Assembly (NCBI RefSeq): GCF_015645385.1
Contig: NZ_JADOET010000005.1
Span: 174,726-238,725 of the forward strand
DNA length: 64,000 bases
Source: Winogradskyella marina
GTDB lineage: Bacteria; Bacteroidota; Bacteroidia; Flavobacteriales; Flavobacteriaceae
Direction of reading: 5' to 3'
Part shown: positions 8,398 to 16,640 of the stretch, piece by piece
How positions within the stretch are numbered: position 1 is the first letter of the stretch
Layout of the letters: every line of letters begins with the position of its first letter
Position numbers and translations under genes: made by a program
Notes under the pieces: model-generated
The model's database searches: none
Told to the model about the DNA's origin: nothing
What the model saw: only the letters and a program-made list of their open reading frames with translations

Positions 8398-8853
8398 ATG
8401 ATAAAGTCCTTAAATAGAGAAGAATGTGAGTTGGTATTAGGCCGAAGTTACATAGGTCATTTGGCATATATATATCAAAATAGACCTTTTGTTGTGCCAA
8501 TAACCTATTTTTATTCAGAAAAGGACAATAGGATTATTTGTTATTCTGGTGATGGTCATAAAATAAATGCATTACGTCAACAAAAGGCAGTAGCATTAGA
8601 GGTAACAGAAATAACAACCATAACCAATTGGAAATCTGTTGTTGCTCATGGTCAGTATATAGAACTTGAACGCAGTAGTGCCAAAGCCTTATTACACGAG
8701 TTTTCTTTGGGTGTAAAAGATGTTGTAATGCGAAAAGAATTACGCGATTTAGATTTTATTAGTGAGTTTTCAGCGAAAATAGAATCTGACGAAACACCTA
8801 TTGTTTTTGTTATCGAAATTAAAGAACTCACAGGGAAATTGAAACATGATTAA
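8398..8853 (+). CDS. Pyridoxamine 5'-phosphate oxidase family flavoprotein (FMN-binding split barrel)
   Basis: 151 residues. The sequence (IGHLAYIYQNRPFVVPITYFY, then ICYSGDGHKINALRQQ and ALEVTEI) follows the small FMN-binding split-barrel family related to NimA-type reductases. The natural substrate is unknown; the family includes flavin reductases and proteins acting in redox stress. It follows the universal stress gene by 38 bases and is probably co-transcribed. Cytosolic; no signal peptide. Confidence 0.85.
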   Translation: MIKSLNREECELVLGRSYIGHLAYIYQNRPFVVPITYFYSEKDNRIICYSGDGHKINALRQQKAVALEVTEITTITNWKSVVAHGQYIELERSSAKALLHEFSLGVKDVVMRKELRDLDFISEFSAKIESDETPIVFVIEIKELTGKLKHD

Positions 8854-8887
8854 GTGGTTTTTCCTAAGTTAAAAAACTAAAGCCACT
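8853..8887. terminator. Bidirectional terminator-like hairpin between convergent genes
   Basis: AGTGG (8853-8857) pairs with CCACT (8883-8887), extended imperfectly by T/A runs, with T-rich sequence on both exits. It separates the flavoprotein gene from the convergent porin gene. Confidence 0.35.
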
Positions 8888-8892
8888 ACTTT

Positions 8893-10152
8893 TTAATCAT
8901 CAAACGTCGTTTTAAATAGACTTGGTTTAATAGTGATCATTACCCAAGCCCAATTGTTGGTATTGTCTTTATTGCCCGCTTTTAAAACCTCCATGGTTTC
9001 TGTTGCAAACATCTGCGAATAGCCGGCATTAAAACTGATGTCTTTTGTCCATTTATAGCCTATAATTAAATCCAATTCGGTTCCTAAGCTATTACTCATT
9101 TCATTATTTGTATTATCAATAACCGTAGCAGCAGAAGAAAATAGATGAGGTACTAATGTTGCAGAAAACTTATCTTTCTGATAGCCAAATGTGGCATTTA
9201 TATCTAATAGACCAACGGAATTAGTATGATTTCCAACATAAAAATAATCCATTAAGCCATTAAACTTGTGGTTGGTGCCAAACCAAGGATTGAATGATTT
9301 TAATGTGTTTTCTGTTGCGTTCATATCTGTTCCAGAAAGATACTCTGCACCTAAACCTATTTTAAATTTAGCGTTAATTTTGTAAGATGCATTGGCTGCA
9401 ACATTAAAAGCACTGAGTTCTGTATCGGCAATTTTCCCTGTTTGAAAATAGACTGAAGCATCGGCATTAAATTTGTCTTTTTCAAAGGTAAACCGAGAAC
9501 CAATGGTTTGATTATAATCCACCTTCTGTTCATTATTAGTATCCTCATAGGCTAAGCCATTATTCAATAGTAAAAAACTTAATCCTACGGCATCTATAGA
9601 TGTGTGATACCATACATATTGAAACGCTTTATAATTATTTACAGTGTAGTTTGTTTCAAATAGTGTTTCTGCCGTTTCATTCATTGCCAAACCTAAATCT
9701 AAACGATTATTAGCGTTGGGTTTATAAGTTACAATTAAAGCATCATGACTTCTAGCTTGTTGTGCCCAACCAACACTACCAAATAATCTTTGGTCGTCAT
9801 AATTAATTTCTTGCCGTCCTAATTTTAGTGATAATTTTGAATTGAATAGCAATTGCGCCCAGGCTTCATGTACTGTAATTCCGTTTTTGTCTGTCAGCGA
9901 TGTTGTTGTTACATCTCCCCAAACACGCACATTCTGAAATGCTACGTATGCGTTTAATTTATCGCTTTTGTAATTAAAATTTAATCGCGTGCGTTGTGAT
10001 ATAAATGATGCTGCATCAATGTCATTTGGGATTAAGGTTTTGTAACCATGTCTATATTCAAAACGAGGTCTTAGTTCTGTAGACATTTCAAATTCTTGGG
10101 TGTAGGAGGTCATTACAACTCCCAGAAATAGGATTGTTAGAATGGTTTTCAT
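8893..10152 (-). CDS. Outer-membrane beta-barrel porin (alginate_exp-like) of the nirK operon
   Basis: 419 residues from the ATG at 10152, which gives a clean signal peptide (MKTILTILFLGVVMTSYTQ). An upstream in-frame ATG at 10209 would place a charged, unlikely leader first. The mature part is a series of amphipathic strands (FEMSTELRPRFEYRHGYKT, ISQRTRLNFNYKSDKLNAYV, KLSLKLGRQEINYDDQRLFG) typical of alginate-export-type porins. It is the last gene of the nirK-FGE-SCO group, 74 bases after the SCO gene. The permeant is unknown; nitrite, copper or small organic acids are possibilities. Confidence 0.82.
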   Translation of the reverse strand: MKTILTILFLGVVMTSYTQEFEMSTELRPRFEYRHGYKTLIPNDIDAASFISQRTRLNFNYKSDKLNAYVAFQNVRVWGDVTTTSLTDKNGITVHEAWAQLLFNSKLSLKLGRQEINYDDQRLFGSVGWAQQARSHDALIVTYKPNANNRLDLGLAMNETAETLFETNYTVNNYKAFQYVWYHTSIDAVGLSFLLLNNGLAYEDTNNEQKVDYNQTIGSRFTFEKDKFNADASVYFQTGKIADTELSAFNVAANASYKINAKFKIGLGAEYLSGTDMNATENTLKSFNPWFGTNHKFNGLMDYFYVGNHTNSVGLLDINATFGYQKDKFSATLVPHLFSSAATVIDNTNNEMSNSLGTELDLIIGYKWTKDISFNAGYSQMFATETMEVLKAGNKDNTNNWAWVMITIKPSLFKTTFDD

Positions 10153-10184
10153 AATAATTTTGGTTGTTATATCTACAAGGTTTT

Positions 10185-10202
10185 GACTTCGACTACGCTT
10201 AG
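10185..10202 (-). repeat. Short dispersed repeat (CTGAGCG-AGTCGAAG family)
   Basis: The minus strand reads CTAAGCGTAGTCGAAGTC. Related copies are at 48717-48734 and 48757-48774 and, more divergent, in an inverted pair at 15613-15676. All are intergenic. Confidence 0.45.
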
Positions 10203-10226
10203 CCGCCATAAAACCTCATAGGATGC

Positions 10227-10955
10227 TTATTTGGTTAGCTCCAGAATGGTTTCAATAGTTTCTTTGTTATTAACACCTAACCCTTCTTGTTGGTGTTTTA
10301 GTTCGCCTCGAGAATTAAACACACTAATAATATTTGAATGTGAAAAATCTATAGGAGAAATCTCTTTGTATTTTACAGAAAGGACATTAGCAAATTCGCG
10401 AACACCACTATCTGTACCTTGTAAAAATGTCCACTGTTCACCATCCATCGCGTTTTCAATAGCAAAAGCTTTTAAGCGTTCTGGTGTGTCTGTTTCCGGA
10501 TCAATAGATACTAATGCAAATTGTACATTTTTAATATTTTCAGCTGGAATTTGAGCTTCAATATTTCGCATGTCGGCTACTAATCTTGGGCAAGCCGCTT
10601 TACAAGACGTGTAAATCATTACCATGACTAAAGTTTTTCCTTTTAAATCTTCGAGTACAATTTCATTACCTTCTTCCGTATGCCATTTACTGGTTAAGTT
10701 AAAAATGGATTCCTCTGAAATTTCATTGGTTTCTAATGCTTTTGAATCGTTTTCAAGTTGTTTTAAATCCATTTTACACACAGGACAAGTGCCTATTTCA
10801 TCATAAGTTTTGTCGCCTTCACATTGCATAGGGCATTGATAAGCGGCCAATTCGTGTTCGGTGTTTTTAGAGTGGTCAGATTTACAAGATGTTACAACGA
10901 CCAGTAGTAAAAACGTTGATAGTATTAGTCTTATATGTTTACTCACGTTTTTCAT
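10227..10955 (-). CDS. SCO family copper chaperone lipoprotein with an N-terminal heavy-metal-binding domain
   Basis: 242 residues from the ATG at 10955, which gives a lipoprotein signal ending in cysteine 24. An ATG at 10994 overlaps the upstream stop as ATGA and is a credible alternative giving 13 more residues. Residues 38-64 form a small cysteine domain (YQCPMQCEGDKTYDEIGTCP then VCKMDL) like the heavy-metal-binding domain of copper exporters. The rest is a thioredoxin-fold SCO protein with CxxxC (C118, C122) and His206, the copper ligands. SCO proteins deliver copper to oxidase or denitrification enzymes in the periplasm. Location beside nirK suggests loading of its copper sites. Confidence 0.92.
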   Translation of the reverse strand: MKNVSKHIRLILSTFLLLVVVTSCKSDHSKNTEHELAAYQCPMQCEGDKTYDEIGTCPVCKMDLKQLENDSKALETNEISEESIFNLTSKWHTEEGNEIVLEDLKGKTLVMVMIYTSCKAACPRLVADMRNIEAQIPAENIKNVQFALVSIDPETDTPERLKAFAIENAMDGEQWTFLQGTDSGVREFANVLSVKYKEISPIDFSHSNIISVFNSRGELKHQQEGLGVNNKETIETILELTK

Positions 10956-10990
10956 AGTAATTACCTTTTCGTGATTTTTATTTACAATTA

Positions 10991-11773
10991 TCATTTCGTT
11001 TCTTCTTTAATATCTTGAACACAGCGAAAGCCTAAGTTTTTCATGGCGTATTTAGCTTTTAAGCTGCCTCTTGTGGCATAGCGCATAAAGGCTGCATAAT
11101 TCATTAAATCGGTTGCATTTATAGCTGCACTTCCACAAAATAGGTTGTTGTCATTATCCATGTCTTTACGAGACTCACCTGTTATTAAAACCGAATTAAA
11201 ATCTAGCGTCCACTCCCAAACCAAACCGTGTAAATCGTAAACTCCCCAAGCATTCTTAGGGGTTTCGCCAACGCTATTTTCTTTTGTTCTTGGCGCTTCG
11301 TACCAGGCTAGTATTTTTTCGTTATAAGATGGTTTTATGCGTGCATCTTTTGTGGTTTCGTCTGCCATGGCAACATATTCCCATTCGTCTACTGTTGGTA
11401 AACGTTTGTCTTGGCATTCGCAGTAAGCTTTGGCGGCAAACCATGATACATAATTAACCGGACTTTTAGGATTGATAGCGTCGTTGGGTTCTAAATCGTT
11501 TTTCCAATTAGTTAAATAACTTTTGTCTGCAAAAAGCTTTACAACTTTAGATTTTGTCCACTTTGGATTCTCTTTAAGAAATTGCTGATATGCTTCAATA
11601 GTTACAGGATAGATATCCATTTTAAAATCCTGGACTTCCACAACTGTAGAGTCTCGGCCGTATAAAGGAATGTATCGGCTACCTTCAATGACAGCCATAT
11701 CTTTAGCTTGCCCAAACATAAAGGACTGTATCGCCAAGCTTACTAAGAACAAACTAAAGATTTTGGTTGTCAT
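10991..11773 (-). CDS. Formylglycine-generating-enzyme (SUMF1/EgtB-like) domain protein, nirK-associated
   Basis: 260 residues with a signal peptide (MTTKIFSLFLVSLAIQSFMFGQ) and one FGE-sulfatase domain: FKMDIYPVTIEAYQQF, SPVNYVSWFAAKAYCEC, RLPTVDEWEYVA, LHGLVWEWTLDF and NLGFRCV. Many such domains are not catalytic formylglycine generators. True FGE needs a C-terminal cysteine pair around the copper site, and I do not see that pattern clearly. It starts 10 bases after nirK and touches the SCO gene, so it probably serves maturation or stability of NirK. Periplasmic by its signal. Confidence 0.85.
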   Translation of the reverse strand: MTTKIFSLFLVSLAIQSFMFGQAKDMAVIEGSRYIPLYGRDSTVVEVQDFKMDIYPVTIEAYQQFLKENPKWTKSKVVKLFADKSYLTNWKNDLEPNDAINPKSPVNYVSWFAAKAYCECQDKRLPTVDEWEYVAMADETTKDARIKPSYNEKILAWYEAPRTKENSVGETPKNAWGVYDLHGLVWEWTLDFNSVLITGESRKDMDNDNNLFCGSAAINATDLMNYAAFMRYATRGSLKAKYAMKNLGFRCVQDIKEETK

Positions 11774-11783
11774 AACTTTGAGT

Positions 11784-13229
11784 TTATTGGTTTTTTACTT
11801 TTTCAACCATTTCTTTGGTGACTACTTCTTTAGAGTTTCCCCAACTGTTATAGACGTAAGTTAAAACGTTAGCTACATCGTCTGAAGAAATCATTTGCTT
11901 GGTCATTACACTGTTATATGTGTCTCCATTAACTGTAATTTCACCACTTAATCCATTGACTACAACACCAATCGCACGATTTACATCTGCATTTAAGTAA
12001 TCTGAATTAGCCAAGGGTGGAAATGCATTAGGAATACCTTGACCTTCTGATTGGTGACATGCAAAGCAGGTTTGCATATATACTTGTTTACCAAATTTCA
12101 TTTGTTCATCAAATGATTTTGCCGGAATTTCAGATTCTACAATTTCGTCAGTTGTTGGCATGTTTTGTATACCAGGACCTTCAGGCAAATAAATTCCTTC
12201 TCGTATCTCACCAGAATAAATTTTCTTGTCCTCTTCACCTTCAACATTTAAGATGCCTAAAGCTCCTTTATTAAAGGCTCTAAAAATGGAATGATCTACT
12301 AAAACTAATGAACCTGGTACATCTACACGAAACTCTACAATAGATGCTCCACCTGCAGGTATCAATGTAGTTTGAATGTTTTCATTTATTAATTCACCAC
12401 CTTCTACATGTACTTTATCAAATATCTCACCAATTACATGGAAAGAAGAGACTAAGTTAGGACCTCCATTACCCACATAAAGTCTAACAGTTTCACCAAC
12501 TTTAGCGGTTAATGCATTATCTCCAGTTAATCCATCGACGCTTCCATTAAACACAACGTAATCGGCTTTTTCGTCAACTGCTTTCTGCATATCAAAAGGT
12601 TGTAATCCACGTTCACCATTTTTGCCTTTGGTGTAAAAATCACCTTGCATAACGTAATATTCTTTATCTACTGGTGGTAATCCGCCTTCTGGCTCAACAA
12701 GAATTAATCCGTACATACCGTTGGCAATGTGCATACCAACTGGTGCTGTAGCACAATGGTAAACGTAAAGTCCAGGATTTAAGGTTTTAAATGAAAATGT
12801 TTTTTCGTGTCCTGGTGCTACAAATGAAGATTCTGCTCCACCACCTGGCCCTGTAACCGCATGTAAATCGATGTTGTGAGGTAATTTATTATCTGGATGG
12901 TTAGATAATGTAAATTCCACTTCGTCACCAACGCGTGTTCTTATAAAGCTTCCAGGTACAGAACCACCAAAAGTCCAATACATGTATTTTACACCTCCTG
13001 TTAATTCGCCCTCTTGTTCAAGAATTTCCATATTAACAATGAGCTTTTTGGCTTTTCGTCTTCCTACTGGTGTTGGTACATTAGGAGGACTTGTTAATTC
13101 TGCGATCATTTCTCTACTTACAGGAATTTCTGCGGTATTAGATCCTTCTTTTTTAGCGTTCTCTTTGCAAGATGTAAAAGATAATATTCCAATTAAAAGA
13201 ATACTTAAGGCTAGTTTAAAATGTTTCAT
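11784..13229 (-). CDS. nirK: Copper-containing nitrite reductase NirK fused to a C-terminal cytochrome c domain
   Basis: 481 residues. The protein starts with a lipoprotein signal (cysteine 21). Two cupredoxin domains carry all expected residues: type 1 copper His118, Cys159, His167, Met172; type 2 copper His123, His158, His313; catalytic Asp121 and His264. A C-terminal cytochrome c domain (about 372-481) has CFACH with Cys388, Cys391, His392, so an electron carrier is built in. It reduces nitrite to nitric oxide in the periplasm, attached to a membrane. It leads an operon with FGE-like, SCO and porin genes. An FNR-like box and a -7 box lie upstream with a degenerate GGATAA-type palindrome. 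Confidence 0.97.
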   Translation of the reverse strand: MKHFKLALSILLIGILSFTSCKENAKKEGSNTAEIPVSREMIAELTSPPNVPTPVGRRKAKKLIVNMEILEQEGELTGGVKYMYWTFGGSVPGSFIRTRVGDEVEFTLSNHPDNKLPHNIDLHAVTGPGGGAESSFVAPGHEKTFSFKTLNPGLYVYHCATAPVGMHIANGMYGLILVEPEGGLPPVDKEYYVMQGDFYTKGKNGERGLQPFDMQKAVDEKADYVVFNGSVDGLTGDNALTAKVGETVRLYVGNGGPNLVSSFHVIGEIFDKVHVEGGELINENIQTTLIPAGGASIVEFRVDVPGSLVLVDHSIFRAFNKGALGILNVEGEEDKKIYSGEIREGIYLPEGPGIQNMPTTDEIVESEIPAKSFDEQMKFGKQVYMQTCFACHQSEGQGIPNAFPPLANSDYLNADVNRAIGVVVNGLSGEITVNGDTYNSVMTKQMISSDDVANVLTYVYNSWGNSKEVVTKEMVEKVKNQ

Positions 13230-13270
13230 TTTGATGTGGTTTTAGTGTTTAATTCTCTTTCAAAATTTAA

Positions 13271-13290
13271 TTAAGATGTTTTTATCCTAA
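13271..13290. promoter_or_regulatory. Degenerate GGATAA/TTATCC palindrome near the nirK transcription start
   Basis: The sequence TTAAGATGTTTTTATCCTAA agrees with the core of the 24297-24322 palindrome at 14 of 20 positions, with one intact half (TTTATCCTA). It lies just downstream of the nirK -7 box, a position suited to repression. Confidence 0.35.
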
Positions 13291-13297
13291 TTGAATT

Positions 13298-13305
13298 CAA
13301 AAGTA
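13298..13305 (-). promoter_or_regulatory. -7 promoter box of nirK
   Basis: The minus strand reads TACTTTTG, an exact TAnnTTTG match, about 70 bases upstream of the nirK ATG. Confidence 0.55.
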
Positions 13306-13327
13306 ATTTAGTCTGTACTATAAAATC

Positions 13328-13341
13328 ATGACATTTGTCAT
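13328..13341 (-). promoter_or_regulatory. FNR-like box ATGAC-N4-GTCAT before nirK
   Basis: Perfect inverted arms ATGAC/GTCAT are centred 29.5 bases from the nearest base of the nirK -7 box, which puts the centre near -42, the class II activator position. The arms and the spacing are the same before cytochrome c-nosZ (24284-24297). Confidence 0.65.
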
Positions 13342-13417
13342 ATCACTTTTAAAAAATACAAAAAAATTAACAGTTGTTAAACAAAGGATACGATATTATG
13401 TGAGTTCATCAATAAAT

Positions 13418-13447
13418 AAATAGAAGGATGTGAAATAGAAGGATGTG
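13418..13447. repeat. Perfect tandem 15-bp duplication
   Basis: AAATAGAAGGATGTG occurs twice head to tail (13418-13432 and 13433-13447), just downstream of the TonB receptor stop in the gap before nirK. Confidence 0.7.
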
Positions 13448-13463
13448 GTGTTGTAAATGAAAT

Positions 13464-15464
13464 CTACCGAAAAACAAAAGACAGATTCACATAAAAATTA
13501 CATCCTTGTCTGGGAACGTTATTCCAATCTGCGTAGGTGGAATAGTTGGTGTCTAACATATTTTCAACACCGTATTTAAGGATTGTTTTTCCGAGTTTAT
13601 GATAAAATACATTGCCTAAATTAAGATTCAAAATAGCATAATCTGCCGTTTCATTTTCGCCGTACAAACGACTATAATTACTTTGGTTACCGTTACCATC
13701 TAATTGTAATGCAGCATTGAATTTTGGTGTGTTATAATTGAATTCAGCAAAATATGAAACCGGTTTTATAAGTGGTAGGTTTTCGCCATTATTACCTTTT
13801 CCGTAGTTATAGCCAATGGTTCCGTTTACGGTAAAACGTTTAGATATTTTATAACTACTATTAAGATACGAGCTAAAAATAGAAGCATGGTCTAAAGCCG
13901 TATAAACGCGTACACCATTGGCTCCAATGGTCATTGAACTTACATTTGGTGTTAATTCTCCAATAATATAATCCATTATATAGAAGTATGAGGTTTCTAA
14001 GCCTATTTCAAAATCATTGAATTTTTGTTTGAAGTTAAGGTTGACATCTAAGGCTTTTTCATCTTTTAAATTTGGGTTGCCTATATAATCGTAATTATCA
14101 AAACTGTTAAATAAATAAAAGCCATAACCTTCACTAACCGAAGGTGCACGTTCACCATAACCTAAACCCAAAGATAGGTTGTAATTATCTTTTTTAAGTT
14201 GATAGGTTGACGCTAAACTAATGAGGAATCGGTCGTTTTGTTCATCTACATTGCCATGAAAAATCTCAAGACTTTGAACTCCGACGTCTTTAGCTATTTC
14301 GCTACTATGATACCCTAATCTTAACGAAGAGGCCAGTGTTTCATGCTCACTAAAATGAAAGTCATCTTTTATAAAAATACCAGAATACAAGGTTCTAATA
14401 TCTGGCCATGTATACATAAACATATCTGGTTCTTCGGGATTATTTGAAAACATGGTCATTTCTGCTAGAGACTTGTTATAAAATCCATTTAGGTTAAGTG
14501 TAAAGTGATGTTGGTTTTTGATGAGTGCCGCTTTACTGTAAAATCCATACGTATCACTCCAGCCTGGCATATCCATTCTTATCGGAACTATAGGTCGCTT
14601 AGTGTCGTCCATAATATGAGTTATGGTATTGAAATACAATTTGGTTTCTAAAGACTTGAATACTTTACCCTCAGATTTATAGTAATGGGTTAATGATGTA
14701 ATTAATGCTTCTGCTAAAGATACATCCATTGGTAAGGCAGGGTAACCGACATCTGTGGCTTTATCATAAATAAGATTGACATCTATGCTTTGAGTATCAG
14801 AAAATTTGTAACCCGATTTTAGAGACATATTATATTTTTCGAACTGAGAGTACAAGATTTCTTTGGTGTTTCCTGCATCGTAATTATCAGATTTTCTATA
14901 AACCCCATCTGCATTAATAAAAAATGAATGGCCTGTGTATCCTAAATCTAAACCAGTAGCTTTATAATTACCGTTGGTTTCATATCCTAAGTCTAATCCT
15001 GATTTATAACCAGAACCATTGAATTTAGGTGTTGGTAATTTTAAGTCGATCCCACCACCTATTGAGTGACCATGTTCTGTGCCTTCTTGTCCAGAACCAA
15101 TGGCTACTTTTTCGAGATTAGAGACATCCACATAAGAAGTTATTGGGTCCATTTTATCTGTACAGGCACCAAAAATTTGCATGCCATCAATCGTAACCAC
15201 TAAACGTTCACTAGCCATATTATTAAGTGTTGGTTCCCAAGCATAATTACCACGTTTTATCATGGTTATTTTGTTTGATTTTTCCAAGTAATTATCAATG
15301 CTAGATAATGTTTTTTCTTGTCTATGGTTACTTAATTTACGTCTAGATAGTACTAGAACTTCATCAAGTTTTGTAGTATCGTTTTTAATCGTGTTCATTT
15401 CTTCTTGTGCAAATCCAAAAGAAGACATTAAAACACCTATCATGATAGTTATTAGCGTTTTCAT
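13464..15464 (-). CDS. TonB-dependent copper receptor, OprC/NosA-like
   Basis: 666 residues with signal peptide MKTLITIMIGVLMSSFGFAQ, a TonB-box-like segment, a plug domain and a 22-strand-type barrel ending in aromatic F-V-F-R. The plug has RGNYAWEPTLNN and FGACTDKMDP: cysteine 101 and methionine 105 form C-x3-M, and the barrel carries H-x-M at His283/Met285 (THIMDDTKRP). This pair is the CxxxM-HxM copper site described for Pseudomonas OprC. The protein should import copper across the outer membrane, a need of NirK and NosZ. No SusD partner is present. A 9-bp hairpin lies in its leader (15512-15537). Confidence 0.9.
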   Translation of the reverse strand: MKTLITIMIGVLMSSFGFAQEEMNTIKNDTTKLDEVLVLSRRKLSNHRQEKTLSSIDNYLEKSNKITMIKRGNYAWEPTLNNMASERLVVTIDGMQIFGACTDKMDPITSYVDVSNLEKVAIGSGQEGTEHGHSIGGGIDLKLPTPKFNGSGYKSGLDLGYETNGNYKATGLDLGYTGHSFFINADGVYRKSDNYDAGNTKEILYSQFEKYNMSLKSGYKFSDTQSIDVNLIYDKATDVGYPALPMDVSLAEALITSLTHYYKSEGKVFKSLETKLYFNTITHIMDDTKRPIVPIRMDMPGWSDTYGFYSKAALIKNQHHFTLNLNGFYNKSLAEMTMFSNNPEEPDMFMYTWPDIRTLYSGIFIKDDFHFSEHETLASSLRLGYHSSEIAKDVGVQSLEIFHGNVDEQNDRFLISLASTYQLKKDNYNLSLGLGYGERAPSVSEGYGFYLFNSFDNYDYIGNPNLKDEKALDVNLNFKQKFNDFEIGLETSYFYIMDYIIGELTPNVSSMTIGANGVRVYTALDHASIFSSYLNSSYKISKRFTVNGTIGYNYGKGNNGENLPLIKPVSYFAEFNYNTPKFNAALQLDGNGNQSNYSRLYGENETADYAILNLNLGNVFYHKLGKTILKYGVENMLDTNYSTYADWNNVPRQGCNFYVNLSFVFR

Positions 15465-15511
15465 GGCTAAAGGTTTTAGCGTTTTAAATTATTAAGAAAA
15501 TAGCTTTTGCT

Positions 15512-15537
15512 ACTGTTGGTGATTTTTTACCAACAGT
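15512..15537. promoter_or_regulatory. Inverted repeat in the leader of the copper receptor gene
   Basis: ACTGTTGGT (15512-15520) and ACCAACAGT (15529-15537) form a perfect 9-bp stem around 8 bases, 48 bases upstream of the ATG. It could be a metal-regulator operator or an RNA hairpin; the sequence does not decide. Confidence 0.45.
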
Positions 15538-15612
15538 TTCCTTTTTTGATCCCGAAAATTGTTAGTGGGAAAGACGAACGACGGCTACGTATTTTGGGAA
15601 TATATCTGTCAT

Positions 15613-15676
15613 ATTAAGCGCAGTTGAATTGTACTTATAAAAATACATTGGTTATGGTTTTTCAACTGCACTCAAT
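15613..15676. repeat. Inverted repeat pair related to the short dispersed repeat
   Basis: ATTAAGCGCAGTTGAA (15613-15628) and TTCAACTGCACTCAAT (15661-15676) are inverted copies with two mismatches, between the copper lipoprotein gene and the receptor gene. The wording resembles the CTGAGCG-type repeats elsewhere in the window. Confidence 0.45.
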
Positions 15677-15695
15677 AAAAACAGTGAGGCAGACA

Positions 15696-16541
15696 TTAGA
15701 ATTCCAATTCTAAATACAAGCTGCTAGATTCATTATTCTCTGTAACGTCTTCACCTTTTAAAACAGTGCCGTTTTCGTTTAAGAGTTTTAAGTTCAGTTT
15801 CCAATAACCCGTCATGGTTAACGATACATCTCCATAGTAGAAATTATCTGCATTATTGTACGTAAGATCTGTATTATTTGGTGAGCTATGGTTTCCCATG
15901 CCTGGCATACGTGGGTCTAAAGCAATGGTGTAATCTTCCACAACCGGAAACGCCATCATATTTTCCATTTTAAAGAGACCAACCTTCATCGTGTTTATAG
16001 CAATAGTTGGGTCTTTTGGTTCAATTAATGCGAGAATATATTTAGTATCATCACTTCCCATAAAACTTACTGAATTTTGATTTTCATATTGCATTACGCT
16101 AATAGTTTCTGTGACGGAATAATCTATGCCATCTATCGTATAATTGAGTGTTAATGACCAGCCAGAACCATCTTCATAAGTCATTTGGTAAATTATAAAA
16201 CCTTCGTAAACCGTGTCTTTTCCTAATGCTTTTGTAATAACAGATTTAGGACAAGAATGCTGCATCGTTGGCATTTGCATTACGGGCATCCACGATAGTG
16301 TTGCATTTTCAATATAGGTGTCTGTGGTATTGTTTTTAATTCGAAGACTAACCTGATTATATCCGGTTTCAAATTGTCCTTTCTCGTTGTAAAGTTCTAT
16401 AGTTTCGTTACCGTTAATTATGGTTTGAATTAGTTCTAAACCTTCAACTTCATTAATTTGTGTTGCGTCGTTATCGTCGTCTGTTGAGCATGAAAAGAAT
16501 AAGGCTATAAAGGCGATTGGTAATATATATTTAAATTTCAT
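15696..16541 (-). CDS. Methionine-rich lipoprotein, probable periplasmic copper binder
   Basis: 281 residues with lipoprotein signal (MKFKYILPIAFIALFFSC, cysteine 18). Two beta-sandwich-like halves each carry methionine/histidine clusters: WMPVMQMPTMQHSCPKS near residue 90 and DPRMPGMGNHSSPNNTD near residue 210. The second half resembles YtkA/FixH-type domains (YYGDVSLTMTGYWKLNLKL). Such clusters bind Cu(I) or Cu(II). It is encoded just before the OprC-like receptor on the same strand, so it may take copper from the receptor. The name of the family is not certain. Confidence 0.75.
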   Translation of the reverse strand: MKFKYILPIAFIALFFSCSTDDDNDATQINEVEGLELIQTIINGNETIELYNEKGQFETGYNQVSLRIKNNTTDTYIENATLSWMPVMQMPTMQHSCPKSVITKALGKDTVYEGFIIYQMTYEDGSGWSLTLNYTIDGIDYSVTETISVMQYENQNSVSFMGSDDTKYILALIEPKDPTIAINTMKVGLFKMENMMAFPVVEDYTIALDPRMPGMGNHSSPNNTDLTYNNADNFYYGDVSLTMTGYWKLNLKLLNENGTVLKGEDVTENNESSSLYLELEF

Positions 16542-16581
16542 CTGAATGTTTTTGAGTTGTTTTTGAATGTAATTATCCTGT

Positions 16582-16603
16582 TTGAAACCCTTTTGGGTTT
16601 CAA
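16582..16603. promoter_or_regulatory. Perfect 9-bp hairpin between the 132-aa gene and the copper lipoprotein gene
   Basis: TTGAAACCC (16582-16590) and GGGTTTCAA (16595-16603) around a TTTT loop. No T-run follows on the minus strand, so an operator or mRNA processing element is as likely as a terminator. Confidence 0.4.
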
Positions 16604-16640
16604 GAAAAGAATTTTGCGCATTGGTAGCGCATCATAAAAA

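Noticed and set aside
11670..11864. Plus-strand frame across the FGE/nirK junction
   Set aside because: It is antisense to two well-supported genes.
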